A stretch of DNA of 64,000 nt from the NCBI GenBank assembly GCA_038373865.1, contig JAXGGA010000028.1, positions 310,001-374,000 of the forward strand, read 5' to 3'. A program made the position numbers and the translations under genes. Numbering within the stretch: position 1 is the stretch's first letter; every line of letters starts with the position of its first letter. This document shows positions 1 to 11,801 of this stretch, piece by piece. This DNA comes from Uloborus plumipes (lineage: Eukaryota > Arthropoda > Arachnida > Araneae > Uloboridae). The notes below the pieces were generated by a model, which worked only from the letters and a program-made list of their open reading frames with translations, did no database searches and was not told the origin of the DNA.

Positions 1-650
1 TGTATTTTAAGGAAAGGACTCGATTTCTCATTTGATTGACAGGTGCCATCTTATCACGGTTTTTAATATTTCATTTGACTAATTTTAATAAGGCTTGGAG
101 TTTGGATTGTTACAAAAACAAATACATTTTTAAAATTATTAAGGGAAAAAGAACGAAATAAAAACGTAACCATGGTAACAACATGAAAAGTTGATTTCCG
201 TTGATAAAATAATTCATTTCATCTCTATTTTCAAACAAATTTTATTCGCGAGCAAAGCCATTTTAGAATCGTTTGGCTTGCTTTACTGAAGGTAAGCCTT
301 GAATTTCGGGATTCTAAAAACAATTGTTACAGCTCTCCTGATGATCGTAGAAACTTCGAAAAAACGTCATTTTGTGCAGAAAATTTCAAGCTTTCGAATG
401 ACATAAGACTTGAAAATGTGTATAAAATATTTCTTCCCTATTTTATCGAATTTCCGCTAAGAATTCGAATAGAAAAAGAACGAAATGGAATTTTCGAAAA
501 ATCGCTTCGAGGTGCAAAACTACATGATACAAACTAATTTTGTACCAAGTGGCATGAAAATCGACCGAACGGTTTTGGCGCTACGCGCGTAACAGACAGA
601 CAGAAGGAAAGACAGAGAGACAAACTTTCAGCTTTATTATTAGTAGAGAA
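1..650 (-). mobile_element. Helitron-like non-autonomous repeat, 5' end at about 650, truncated by window edge
   Basis: Read on the minus strand, the sequence begins near 650 with TCTCTACTAATAATAAAGC, then a GACA-rich stretch and a 'gcgcgtagcgccaaaaccg' block. A TCTAYACTAATAATAAA start is what I associate with Helitron-like repeats of arthropods. The same type of start occurs on the plus strand at 52680. There is no coding potential. The other end is not visible and may lie beyond position 1. A non-LTR retrotransposon tail is the main alternative, because such tails also carry GACA runs. Confidence 0.45.
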
Positions 651-3161
651 GAGACAAATCTGAAAGACGTATGTTTATCAACAAGACAGTAATTTTGGCT
701 GAAATAAAGTTTGACGAAAACTAAAAAAAGATTTTAAATTTTTAAAAGAAAAAATGGCATTTTAGTTTAGTTTTTTTTTTTTACAAAGTAGTGGGTTAAG
801 CTGATTTAGGGAAGTAAACATGGAGATAGTAAGTGATTCATATTAGGCGGACAGGTTTTTTTTGTTTGGTTTGTCCCTAGCTCTTTGTTAGTATACAGGG
901 TGATAAAATAAACGAGATAAAAAAAATAAGACAGATCAGTCAACAAGGACCAAAAAAAACAACAAAAAAAAACCGTAGGAACAGAGGGTTGGAAAAGCCT
1001 GTTGAGGGCTCTAATTCGGGGTGGTCTAATTACATGGGCATCACGATCACCAAACGTCATATTAAAATTTACTTTTAAAAAATGAGAAATCTAAAATTTC
1101 ATTCAAAAAGAAAAGAGCTTATTAATGACAGCTTTACTCTTTTTGGGGGAACTTAGAGTAGAGTACTTTGAGGTAAATGGATACTGAATTCCGATGTCCT
1201 GAACTTAGATTTTTCTCTCTTTCTTTTGAATGAAGTTACAAATACAATTTTGAGAACTGTGTCCAAGACCACACTCTGTGAGAGTGACTGGGTAGAGATG
1301 TGAATCGGTTTCCACTTATTCCTTAAATATTGATTTAATTCCCCCATTGCTCATGTGGGTAGATAATGACAATATTCGCAGTCAGTTTAGAAACTTAAGG
1401 AGTACTACACTAACAATACTTCATTCCCGGGTCATAGGTCACATGAGGCCACCTGAATCCTTCAAAAGTAACCCAAAACTATTTTAAAAGGAAAATCATA
1501 GAAAAAGAGTATACTTTAAATTGATATGATATGCAAAAGCATAATTTAATCTTTAAAAAAGTAAGAAAAGTGACAAACTTAGTTTTTTCCATTTACGGCA
1601 GAGTACAAAATCACGGTAGACAAAGAAAACTAGTCTATACCATTTGCGCATTCGTGAGGCCGCTGGAAAATAAATTGTAAAATTACTGAGCTTTTAAATT
1701 CAATTTTTTTCAAAAACAGCTTCAAATAACAATGACCAATGCACAACTGTTTGGAAACACGCAAAACGCTCACAACATATTCTTTATGTTTTTTAAACTT
1801 TAATCACCAATACAATCAAATGTAACCACAAGTGTGGTAATAGAGTTTGTTTATATTTACCCTACATTCCCTTTTACCACAAATGAACCTAATATGTGTT
1901 AGTTTAACTTTCTTTATCGCTTAAACGTAAACATACCACAAAACTAAACTGAAAACAATTTAATATTCGGAAGAATAATGCATAAAAAAGAATAGGTTGA
2001 GATACCACGAAATGCAACCTAAATTTACTATGATGGTCAAATAGGTGTAATCAGTTAAAATGCTCTGGAGTGAAACATAGAACATAACATTAAATGAGCG
2101 ACATAAAATAACAGATAAATAAAAGTGTAGATTTAATAATAAACTCTAAATAACTGTCTGAAGAGAATGAGTTACTCGGAAATAATTTAATTCAATCCAT
2201 TTAATGATATATATTGACAATCCTCTTCCAGAAGTTTGTAAAATAGCAATTTAACCACACACTTTTTGCTTTATTTTTCTTAATATGCAATCTCTGTCAG
2301 CGTAGAATATTATAACATTTTACATTGTTAGGATAAAGTGCACTAAAACTACAAACTTTAAAGAGTCCGAGATTAAATTATTCCAATACAAATTGCTCCC
2401 ACTTTTAACAAGATTTTTCAAAAAAGATGAAACTTGATTGTTACATAAAATGCTAAATTTTATTTGAATGCTAGTGCTTTTTCTTAGCTGTTTTTCTTAT
2501 ACAACACGAAATCGCTGACAATATATAGGTGAACACTGCTTCTATATATCTGTTTAATTTCGAAGATTGATAGCAGAGATTAGACGGTTTGAAAAATCAC
2601 AGGTGTTAGGATTACTCTTGTCCTTGGTCTCAGTGTCGCAATCAGAAGGCAGATAACGCGCTTTTCGTGTTGATCCGTGTTATACGATTTCAGATTATAG
2701 TATATGCTTCAAAGATCATGTTTTAGATAATGGAATGTGTGAACGTGTCTGATCCAATGTTTGTCTTCAATCACTGGATACTAAGCTTACAACTGAAAAG
2801 TTTTGGAATGCTTTTGCTATTGCGCATACTTCTCAAATTTAAATAATCCGATTGCTCCAGGCTCATTATTAATGACACAGTTGCTCAAAAGACGAGCACG
2901 AAACTCATATTCATATTTATAAAATATTTTTACGGACTTTCGAAATTTCGTTCAATCATTTCTCTTCGTTTGTTTTTAGAATTATTAAACTTTCACTGAT
3001 CTTAATGTTATGCAATGCTTCATTTGTTAGGGTCGATTGTTTTCCATACATAATATAACATTTGAAACGATAACATAGTTTTTTGGCGCAGCATAATAAG
3101 ACAAATTATCGAAATTTTTAAGAAATCCATTTGTGGCAACAAAATTATTGAATAATTTTAA
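651..3161. other. No recognisable gene; AT-rich unique-looking sequence
   Basis: Short open frames here are broken, contain homopolymers and lack domain-like composition. I see no splice-flanked coding block, RNA gene or terminal repeat pair. Confidence 0.5.
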
Positions 3162-3823
3162 GGGGGTCTGAGACACATTTTGGAAAAAAAAATTATTAAA
3201 CAGTTTAGAATTTTTAAATGTTTTACACTGATTCAAAATCTGTTTACTAAGCAAAATCATAACATTCATGACAAAAAAAAATTCCTTTTTTTTAATTCAA
3301 TTTTTTTTCAAAAAAAGGGAGGTCGCTTTAAATCGCAAAAACTTCTTCATCAATTTTCATTTTTTTTCCTATATATGAACGCAAATAAAAAGTTTTATTT
3401 TTTATTCGGCAATTTTGAAATAATAATTTAAAAATATATATAAATATTTGAGTAAAAATTTCGAAAAATTCAAAGGTGCTTTTGTTTTCAAACACTCATT
3501 ATTTTTAACTATTTTTTTTTTAAAGATTTGCCGAATAAAAATTCAAGTAAACTGTTTCAAATTTCAGAATGTTATCTTTATTAGTTCTTGAATTATAAGA
3601 ATTTGAAATCAAAAAATCCGGAAAAATTGCATCATGGCGAAAAACGCATTTAAAGTTTTATATTATTTTTTATATTATCATATCATTATAATTATCATAG
3701 CTCCCATTCTAATTAAGATAGAAACAAGATTCAAACGTCATTTTAAAAAGAAGAAAACATAAATTGTTTTGAAATTTAAAAACAAAAAAGCAAAATTTGT
3801 TGATTTTTGTGTCCCAGACCTCC
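3162..3823. mobile_element. TTAA-flanked MITE (about 660 bp)
   Basis: The left end GGGGGTCTGAGACACATTTT follows TTAA (3158-3161). The right end, read on the other strand, is GGAGGTCTGGGACACAAAAA and abuts TTAA (3824-3827). The interior is poly-A/T rich with no coding frame. A TTAA target duplication is typical of piggyBac and Kolobok families. The ends do not start with the CCC of canonical piggyBac, so the superfamily is left open. Confidence 0.55.
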
Positions 3824-4497
3824 TTAAGGGCTGCAAAAAGTAAGTTCTAGCGCTCTATATGCAAGCAAAAACATATACACTGACAAAATTTTTCACTGAG
3901 ATGAAAGCAAAAATTTATGTCACATGAAAAAAAAATCCTTGTAGTATTTTGAAGCTTTAAATGCAATGTTCATCTAATTAAATTCAGATTAAATTATGCA
4001 AATTTTTACCTTTTTGTAAATGGGCTTATGAACCATTAAAACTTATTTTGTTACTTATATGATTTTGTTAAAATTTAAAGAAAAGCATGAACTAAGACAA
4101 ACCATTTAAACTATTATGGTTACCAGATATGGTAAATTTTCTTCAGATTATTATTTACACATTTTTTTCATTTTATTTATTTGTTCAGATGTTTTGGATT
4201 TATTAGAATTGAAGAATTTTTTCATGGTGGTTGAAGTAGTACGAAAGTTTTAAGGGGTTAAAAAATCAAACTACCACTAACCAGAGATTTGAATTAGGGG
4301 TGGAGAGCTAAGCGCCTTAGCTCACAGATGGGTAAATTAAAGTAAAACAAAGAACACAAGAAAAAATCGCGAAAGGCGAAGTCAAGGTGGTAAATTTTCT
4401 GTGACAAGTGTTTTAACAAATATTGTGAGGATTTAGCCTTTACTTAATCGTATATGGTTATCCTTGAATAAGGAGAAATCTCAGAAAAAACCCAGCA

Positions 4498-4505
4498 TAT
4501 AAAAG
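4498..4505 (+). promoter_or_regulatory. TATA box (TATAAAAG) ahead of a putative short first exon
   Basis: TATAAAAG lies 74 bp upstream of the ATG at 4572. That spacing fits transcription starting about 25-30 bp below the box and a short leader. A TATA box followed by a very short first coding exon is common in arthropod secreted and cuticle protein genes. The downstream gene has not been found, so this may be chance in AT-rich DNA. Confidence 0.3.
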
Positions 4506-4571
4506 TGGTAAAGAATGAAAACTGAAAGCGTTATGTGTGTGGTGACTAATTCATTGCATTTAATCATCAAC

Positions 4572-4586
4572 ATGAACGTTTTGAGG
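4572..4586 (+). CDS. Candidate first coding exon (5 codons, M-N-V-L-R)
   Basis: The sequence 'catcaacATGAACG' gives a reasonable translation-start context. Five codons are followed directly by a GTTAGT splice donor (4587-4592), making a phase-0 intron. The layout (TATA box, leader of about 45-50 nt, tiny first exon) resembles cuticular-protein genes of arthropods. I could not identify a matching second exon with a signal peptide downstream, so the product is unknown and the call is tentative. Confidence 0.25.
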
Positions 4587-4592
4587 GTTAGT

Positions 4593-7500
4593 ATCTAGCC
4601 AAACAGGTTGAAATTGGAAGAGGACTTGTTGATCCCGAAGTGCGTTTCACAAAATGTATTTTAAATGAATATATTTTTCCAGTTTAATAAAACAAACCAC
4701 ATAAGGATATAAATATGAAAAGCGCTGCTTCCATTGCAAATTTTGTTATTTGTAACTTTCCAAAGTGTATAAAATGTTTTGACAATTCTGTATAATTAAG
4801 GCAAAACAAGTTGAGTAAGACCCCCAACCTAAAATGAAGTACTATGTGTGTAACACAAAAATGTGTAACAAGTAATTTAAAGGGTCTGAAAATCCCATTT
4901 GAGTGCAGAAGTCATATAGCTGGAATTATTTTTGATGTATCGTGATTTTCTAACCCAGCGTTAAATAAAGGCTTTTGAACTAGTTTTTAGATGTTTTTTT
5001 AATTTGTGAGTTAATTTTGTAAGTATTGCTCAATGCTCAATACCAAACACTGGTCACACTTGCGCGCTTTTTTCCTCACATTTATTATATCATTCATATT
5101 GTATTAAATTTGTTATCATCATCATTGCTTTTGAAGCTGTTTCCAACATTGATACTTAAAAAAATCCTGATTTTACCACTAAAGGTGTTTTAAAAACTCT
5201 CTAAATAGTAAACATCTACAAAACTTTCCGAAACTTAATGAAATTTTATTTTCATATAAACTAAGATCTAATGCCTAAGTAAAGACTGACGATCGGCATC
5301 AAGAATTTAAACAATACACGTGTGTCTGTTCTATCTACCAATGCAATGAAGGACAGATTCACAAAAGCGGAAAACTTCATTTTACACGAGCCTTGAAAGT
5401 CTCTAGTGTATTTCAGAATTGTTTCTCTGAACAACTTGCAATCTAGATGATTAGCTCCACTCGGGCCTTTGGTCCTTTTAATCTACATTCTTACTTAATT
5501 ACACGCAAAGGAATGGAATTAAGCGAATACAATATGGGCCAAAGGTTTCTCTGCTTTTAACTATTTAAGTAGTTTCAGCATTATCCAGCCTAACATTCAC
5601 TTCTTTTAGAAGCAGAAATCGGTTATTTGCCGTTTGAAAATAAAACCTCTTACATCTCGAGTGAAATGACTTAGAGGAATACTACTTGGTGACAAAATAA
5701 GCAATTTTGAGGTGTTTAAATAAAAAGTAATAATAATAATAAATAAATAACTAAATAAGAAAAGTAAAAACAATAACTAATTTCTTCTAGTAATTCTTCT
5801 GTCTTATTAAAATGAAAAAATGAAATTTAAGGTTTATTTACAATAAAAAATTGAGAACTTCATTTTAAAATAAGGGCACATATGTACCATAAGTCTTTAC
5901 GGGGTCGGATTCTAATTCCTAGTAAATGTTGATTCATTTATTTTTTGTTGAATGCACACACACACATACATCATTTTTTTTTATCTAACGGTACAAGCAA
6001 GGTGTTGTCCGTGGTAGAAAAGTAAACGAACAGTTGGTTCCTCTTTATATTTACATATAACTTCTGTTATGTGTATAGTAATATTATGCTTCAAATTTCT
6101 ATACACAGTTTTGGGAGAATTGAAAAATTTTCCACTCATGGCTGCACAGTTGTTTAGTCTACATTGCATCAGCAACTAATTTTTTTCCGGCGAAAAAAAC
6201 AAAATAAAGCAAAACAAATTTGGCTGTATTGCTTTCCTTTGTATTTGTTTTTGCACTCATGCATACCGTCATTGGACTTGACTCATTATTTTCGGCTACC
6301 AAACTGGCGGGACATCACCAAGTTATCATCAACTGTTCATCTATTTATGAGATCACTTTCGTCCCATTACTTCCATGACTTAACTTCTGTTTAAAATTGA
6401 AATTTTACTTTCATAGTTTCATAGGGCAGAAGGAACTTAAAAAATCATGAAATATGGTTAAAACGCCATATTTGCTAAATTAATGAAAATTCATTAACCG
6501 GTATGATAATAAAGAGTTGTAATGTTTGAAATTCAAATTAAAACATCCAGTTTATTGTAAATCAATCACCAATTCGTAAGCCTTATAAACTCGAAACTAA
6601 AGTTTTTAAAATGGAGAAATTTCATATCGCACTGTGACAAGATAAAAAAAAAAAAAAAAACACTTTCGAAAACTTGAAATCCAAAATATTTTACTCTTTC
6701 ATTATATTGTTTTTTTTTGGGTGGGGGGGGGGCAGCACATAAAGCTTGTGCTCAATGTCCTATAAAGTCGTGCCCTGTGTCTAGGTATTACTTTTTCAAA
6801 ATGTGTATTCAAAACATTTGTTGTTTGAGAGGGGTAAAAATTAGTGTATGTGCTGTGCTTTTTGCAATGATTTTGATAGACTCCATTTTGCCTTTTGCGA
6901 TATTTTGGCCTTTTCACAATAAGAGATATATATTCCCTCTCTAAATATTCAGTACAAGTCCCTATTATTGGGGCAATGCAGAAGATAAAAATGGAGATAC
7001 TAAATCACATGTCTGCGGATCTTTTTTTCAAAATGCATTTAAATCACTTTATGTTTGAGAATTGAAAGAAACAAATTCATGTTTTATGCTTTTGCTATAA
7101 TTTTAAGACTTGAAAAACGATGATTCAATTATTCTACGAGGAAGAATTAAACTTAAATACGATACGATGAAAACGAAATGCCCTACCCTCCCCTGATAGA
7201 AAATAGAATTTGAGTAAAGAGCTCATTTTATTAAAGGAAATGTACCATCTCCCCCCTGGGTTAGATCGACACCCTGGTTAAGTAGATATATAAATTCAAG
7301 TTTTGGGCATACCTTAAAGTAATTTCAACTTGCAAAATTTTGGCCAATTTATCAGTAAAATAAGGATGATTATAGATAATCGGCAAAGTTGCAGAGTTCC
7401 AATTACTGCAGACAAATGGATGCATCTCCCAACATCAAACTCAAAATAAAGAAAAAATCTTAACTCTCAATGTAAAAACATATTAAACCACATTTTCAGA

Positions 7501-7623
7501 ACTTATAAACATTATGGCACACTACCCGTTGAGAAAACTTGGAATAAACAAACAGCTTCTCACTGCCGAGGAAGACAACGCACGTCTTTTTACCCTGTCG
7601 TGGACCTCTCGGCTCCAATCTAG
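4593..7623. other. No recognisable gene; AT-rich
   Basis: Contains poly-A (about 6643-6660) and a T/G-rich run near 6712-6733. No convincing exon or terminal repeat pair was found. Open frames of 60-75 codons at 5981-6394 and 6702-6944 overlap on opposite strands and look random. Confidence 0.45.
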
Positions 7624-7774
7624 ATACCTAAAGTTGGAAGTGACTTTGAGATTAGCGATTATTCGCGTCTCACGAGCTGTGACATCATGGGGCACAAAAA
7701 AAACTGTATTCCCGGTACCGACGATATAATGAGAGTAGGGCCCCTGGATACCGAGATGGTACGGGAGAAAGCTG
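7624..7774 (+). CDS. Candidate internal exon, 151 nt, unknown protein
   Basis: This segment is clearly richer in G+C than its surroundings. It is preceded by a pyrimidine-rich acceptor-like stretch ending in AG (7622-7623) and followed by a strong donor, GCTG|GTAAGT, at 7774/7775. Fifty codons are open between these signals. They include the run P-K-V-G-S-D-F-E-I-S-D-Y and later D-D-I-M-R-V-G-P-L-D-T-E-M-V. The opposite strand and another plus frame are also open across much of 7514-7788, which weakens the case. No family is recognised. It could instead be a fragment of a GC-richer repeat. Confidence 0.3.
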
Positions 7775-7789
7775 GTAAGTTGCTGCATT

Positions 7790-9093
7790 AGTATAGAGGT
7801 GTGGGGGTAAACATCATGCTGCTATGTAATATGATCCAGTTATAATTATACTGCAAACTATGACGTGATTGAAAATACTTGGATCACAAACCCACAAATC
7901 AGCCTATTGTACTGAATTCATGCCCCTTTTCCATAACAGAGGAAATCTTTATGCACTCTAAGGGTACTTCATTGCCAGTTTGAAATTTAAGCACTAAATT
8001 TCATTACAGATGAGATTTCTTCATGGAAAAATATGACTATTTTAATCTGGACAAAATGAATATAAATTTTTGTGTTTTTATCCGAAATTTTGAAACTTTG
8101 AGGCAATACTTATCACAGAAGATTTTATTTGATTCGAAACAAAATTGTCCACGTGAATTGCCCACTTTTGCTATGTAATTCATTTTACTTCCCAAATATT
8201 GCTGCAAAAAACAAGGCTTGCTCTTGCTACTTCCCTTTAATAAAAAATTTCAACTAAAAATATTGCTGCATTTTTTTGTAGCGAAAAGAAATGTTATTCC
8301 AAAATAAACAAAACTAGCTTCAAAACTAAACAGAAATGCTGAGGTGTGCGTTTTCACGTAGAGTTTAATTGAGGAAAAAAAATATTTCACCAAGCCTTTA
8401 CTAAGTATAAATGTTTCTTTGAACTTCGTACATGAAAATGTGTTGGGTGAGCAAACTTTTATTCAGCGTTTCGGTGGTTAGTTCATTTAATTCATCTAGG
8501 TTTATTAACAGTGTTCTAAAAAAGTCACAAAGCCAAACAAAGCGAAAAGCGTACTTAAAACGAATTTTACTCGAATGTCGTTTATTTTATTAACATTTTT
8601 CCTTCTGGAAAAAAATCGCAAATGGAAACACTAATTAAACTTGAAAATTGTGTTTTGACTTTTCCTAAACGTTCGTTTCATTTCATTTAATTAAACTTAA
8701 AAAGTAATGAATTTAACTCCTTTTATTAATTAAGAGCATCTTCGTTGCTTTAGTTAAATATACCTTCAACTTTTGTACTTCATTTCGGATTTTTTTTTCA
8801 ACAGATTCACTTTTTTATTTTACAGTTTTTTATCTTTTTGTAATACGCTAAACTAGGTTGCCTTTATTTAAATTTAATAAGCTAGAATAGTGAAAGATGT
8901 AAAAAGAATGAATTTTCATAATTCCCTTCCTGTTTACTTAAAAATTTTATTATAACGCGGAGCTGAAATTATGTTTAGATTTTCTCTAGAAAAAAGGTAA
9001 TCAAATTTAACCCAAGTATTGGAGTAAATTGAAGAGCTCTATTGTTAAATCTCTCTTGTTAACTGAAGAAAGAGAGAGTTTTAATTCACAGTA
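7790..9093. other. No recognisable gene
   Basis: AT-rich, with no splice-flanked coding block and no terminal repeats recognised. Confidence 0.45.
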
Positions 9094-11160
9094 CAGTACA
9101 CTCCCGATTATCCGCGAAATTGGGTGGCACGGGCATCGCAGATAATGAAAATCGCGTATAATCCGAAAGAATAAAAATAAAGATAAAATAAGCGGTAAAG
9201 AAGACAAAAAAATTATTTTGCGAAAAAACAATTGTGAGCTAATATTTAGAAAAGTGCCAATTTGAGTCCCAAGTGAATTTTCACCAGTATTTCAATAACT
9301 AGTTAAAAAAATAATTTTCCCCAGAAAGAAGATAAGTTTCTCTTTCATTTCATCTAATAACATCAGAAAAAAAAAATTTTTGTTCATCAGAAAATATTGT
9401 GTTTATACATCAAAAATCAGATCGGTAACGTGTCCCAAGCAGCAAAGCTTAGCATGCAAACAGGTCATGCGCACTTTCTAACTTCCCGAAAAAACGCACT
9501 TGCACAATAAACGATTCTATTTTTACCCCTTTGTTAATATTTTACTTCATTTTTGTTTTAATCGATTTCTGATTTTCTAGCTGATGCGAAATAAGCGTGT
9601 CCCAAGTTCCGCCGTCAGAGTGGTAACAATAACTTCCGATCTATGTTTAGGCTCCCAAAATCATTTCCTGCACCTATACCACGTGATGCTGAGTACCTGG
9701 TGGAAAGTTTTATCGAATCGTAATTAAAAATTTGCATTTCTGCATCTAAAATTGTAGGTAAGATTTTTTAGAGTGATTTTATAAAATGTGTGTCATTTGA
9801 GTCATCAGATCGGTAACACGCTCTAAAATGCGCAGTTTTTATTATTTTAAAAATTATTTTATATATAAGTATAGTCCTTTGTTACAAGTGAAAAAACCAC
9901 GTGTTTGATTTTGGTTTAGTGCGATCGACTCGGAAATTAAAAAAAAACTTTGTCAGTTTGTCAGATCGGTAACAGTCAGAGCGGTAACATTGAACAACAG
10001 CAAATATGTTACAGAACTAACTCACACGTTTCAGAATTATAAAAAGCAAAAATCATACTTTAGCCATATATATTGAATATTTTTGTTCTTAAAAAATGAA
10101 AAGCAATGAGTTTTAGTACAATTGCTTCATTTGTGGTTTGTATGACCTAACAATAGAAGTTAGTAAAATAAGAAAAATTGACACTGCAGAAATTAAGTTA
10201 ATTAATTATTACTATTTTAATTTATTTATTTATTTATTTATTTATTATTTTTTTTTTGGTGCTTCAATTTGGTGCTTTCATAACTTCGCTAAATAACTAG
10301 ATAATAACTAGCATGCTAAATTTGAATTTCTGATCAAGAAATTAAATTTCCTGCAACTAATTGAAGAAAAGCAAGCAGCAGAGTTGTGTGTTGAAAAAGT
10401 TGAAGTTGTGTGTTGTTTTAAAACAAAACAAATGTTTTATTAGCTTGGATTTGGTAATCTCATAATTTAATTTATCTAAAAACCTTATCGCTCATTTTTA
10501 TTTCCAAGAAATGCTTTTTCATAATGAAATTTGATTTTTTAGCCTAATATATATATTTTAATATAATTATCTTAATTCTATGTTAAAAATGCAAGGAAAT
10601 GATATCATATTTAGAGATGTTAACGAAGACTGAAAGCATAAACTCAAATATGTAACTCATATTAACATCAGATCTGTAACATTCATCAGATCTGTAACGG
10701 CTTAAAAGTGAGTAATCTAAGGAGGGGGTAAATAACTTCCTTGATCTCCCCCCTTTTATTTTCTTGCATTTAGACCCAATTTAGACTTAAAATCCAATAT
10801 TAGTTTTTTTCTGCAAAAAAAGTTTTTTTTCAGAAAACTCCAACTTCAAATTGGCACTTTTCTAAATATTGGCTCTTGTATCCCACTTAAACGTGATATG
10901 TACAAACAAGTGACGATATAGGTACATCATTAAAAATTATTTGTGTTTAAGGTTCTCATGCATATAATAAAGAAGTGGTACTTAAGATAACGCAAAAGGT
11001 TAAAAAAAATTGAATGAAATACACCGCACTCTTGGTTAAGAAATGTTAAGAAAAACAAAATTTAAATTCGTGCTTTTTCGAAAAAATTTGTTAATAATGT
11101 TTGTTTCTTTTCCGAGAGCCTCGCGGATAATCTGCCCCGCGGATAATCGAGAGTTAACGG
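9094..11160. mobile_element. pogo/Tigger-like MITE, interrupted by another element
   Basis: The left end CAGTACACTCCCGATTATCC follows a TA (9092-9093). The right end (11138-11160), read in reverse, aligns as CCGTTAACTCTCGATTATCC. 'ACTCYCGATTATCCGCG' ends with a TA target are typical of pogo/Tigger elements of the Tc1/mariner superfamily. The right flank is CA, so one target copy is mutated. The unit GCGGATAAT is repeated near the right end (about 11122-11147). Without the insertion at 9236-10875 it would be roughly 420 bp and non-coding. Confidence 0.6.
9236..10875 (+). mobile_element. 1.64-kb non-autonomous TIR element with TCAGATCGGTAAC motifs, copy 1
   Basis: The inverted ends begin GAGCTAATATTTAGAAAAGT and finish in the matching ACTTTTCTAAATATTGGCTC. 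They are flanked by a 4-bp target duplication, TTGT (9232-9235 and 10876-10879). A second copy at 28481-30111 confirms both boundaries. No long reading frame exists. Seven same-strand motifs of the form TCAGANCKGTAAC occur at about 9417, 9615, 9805, 9961, 9976, 10668 and 10686. Four-base target duplications with GAG... ends would fit the Sola superfamily, but without a transposase this remains a guess. The element sits inside the pogo-like MITE. Confidence 0.75.
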
Positions 11161-11636
11161 CAGTTATTTAAAAGAGGCTACTTAATTCCATGCTTGAAAA
11201 TAATTATTTTCATTTTTTGCCAAATGTTCAATAGTTAATAGCTCATTCTTATATTTGCAAAAAAAAATACATATATATAATATCTGCATTTTTCAACAAT
11301 TAATAAAAAGACTTTTTTTAAAAATAATGATAACTAGTATTACAATTTGTCTTAATTCGTAAGCTATCACCCGAAAGCCATGAATAAGGCAGAACTGCAT
11401 GTAAGACACAGCCAGCTCGGTTACGCTATACAGAGACAGCAGTTTCTTCCTCATTTGGCAGATTGATGAGCTCCAATGAGGACGAAACTGCATAACCGAT
11501 ATGGTGGTGTCTTACATGTAGTTCTGCCTTACCCTTATCGTAGGGGTGGTAACTCACTGCTTAATACTCAAGCTTTGCCGTCTATTTACGAGTTGAACTG
11601 TACCACTGCTGTGCCCTAGTTTTATTTTAGCTACCA

Positions 11637-11801
11637 CCCTGCAAAAAATGAATTGTTGTTTTTACAGTATAATACAGACAGTTGAGGTTCAAATTTAAAA
11701 CTGTAAAATGCACAGTAATAAACTAAAACTAGAAACTTACAGTTTATTACTATAAAATTAGCTGTATTATATTGTAAAAACAACATTCATTTCTACAGTG
11801 C
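11637..11801. mobile_element. Short CACTGCAAAAAATGAA-type MITE, copy 1
   Basis: The left end CCTGCAAAAAATGAATTGTT matches the inverted right end AACATTCATTTCTACAGTG. Between them run alternating 'acagtaataaactgtaaaat' blocks, themselves partly palindromic. Two more members occur at 14557-15030 and 31934-32279. No coding capacity. Confidence 0.6.

Noticed and set aside
806..1060. 84-codon minus-strand open frame
   Set aside because: Dominated by poly-A/T translation (F and K runs); no support.
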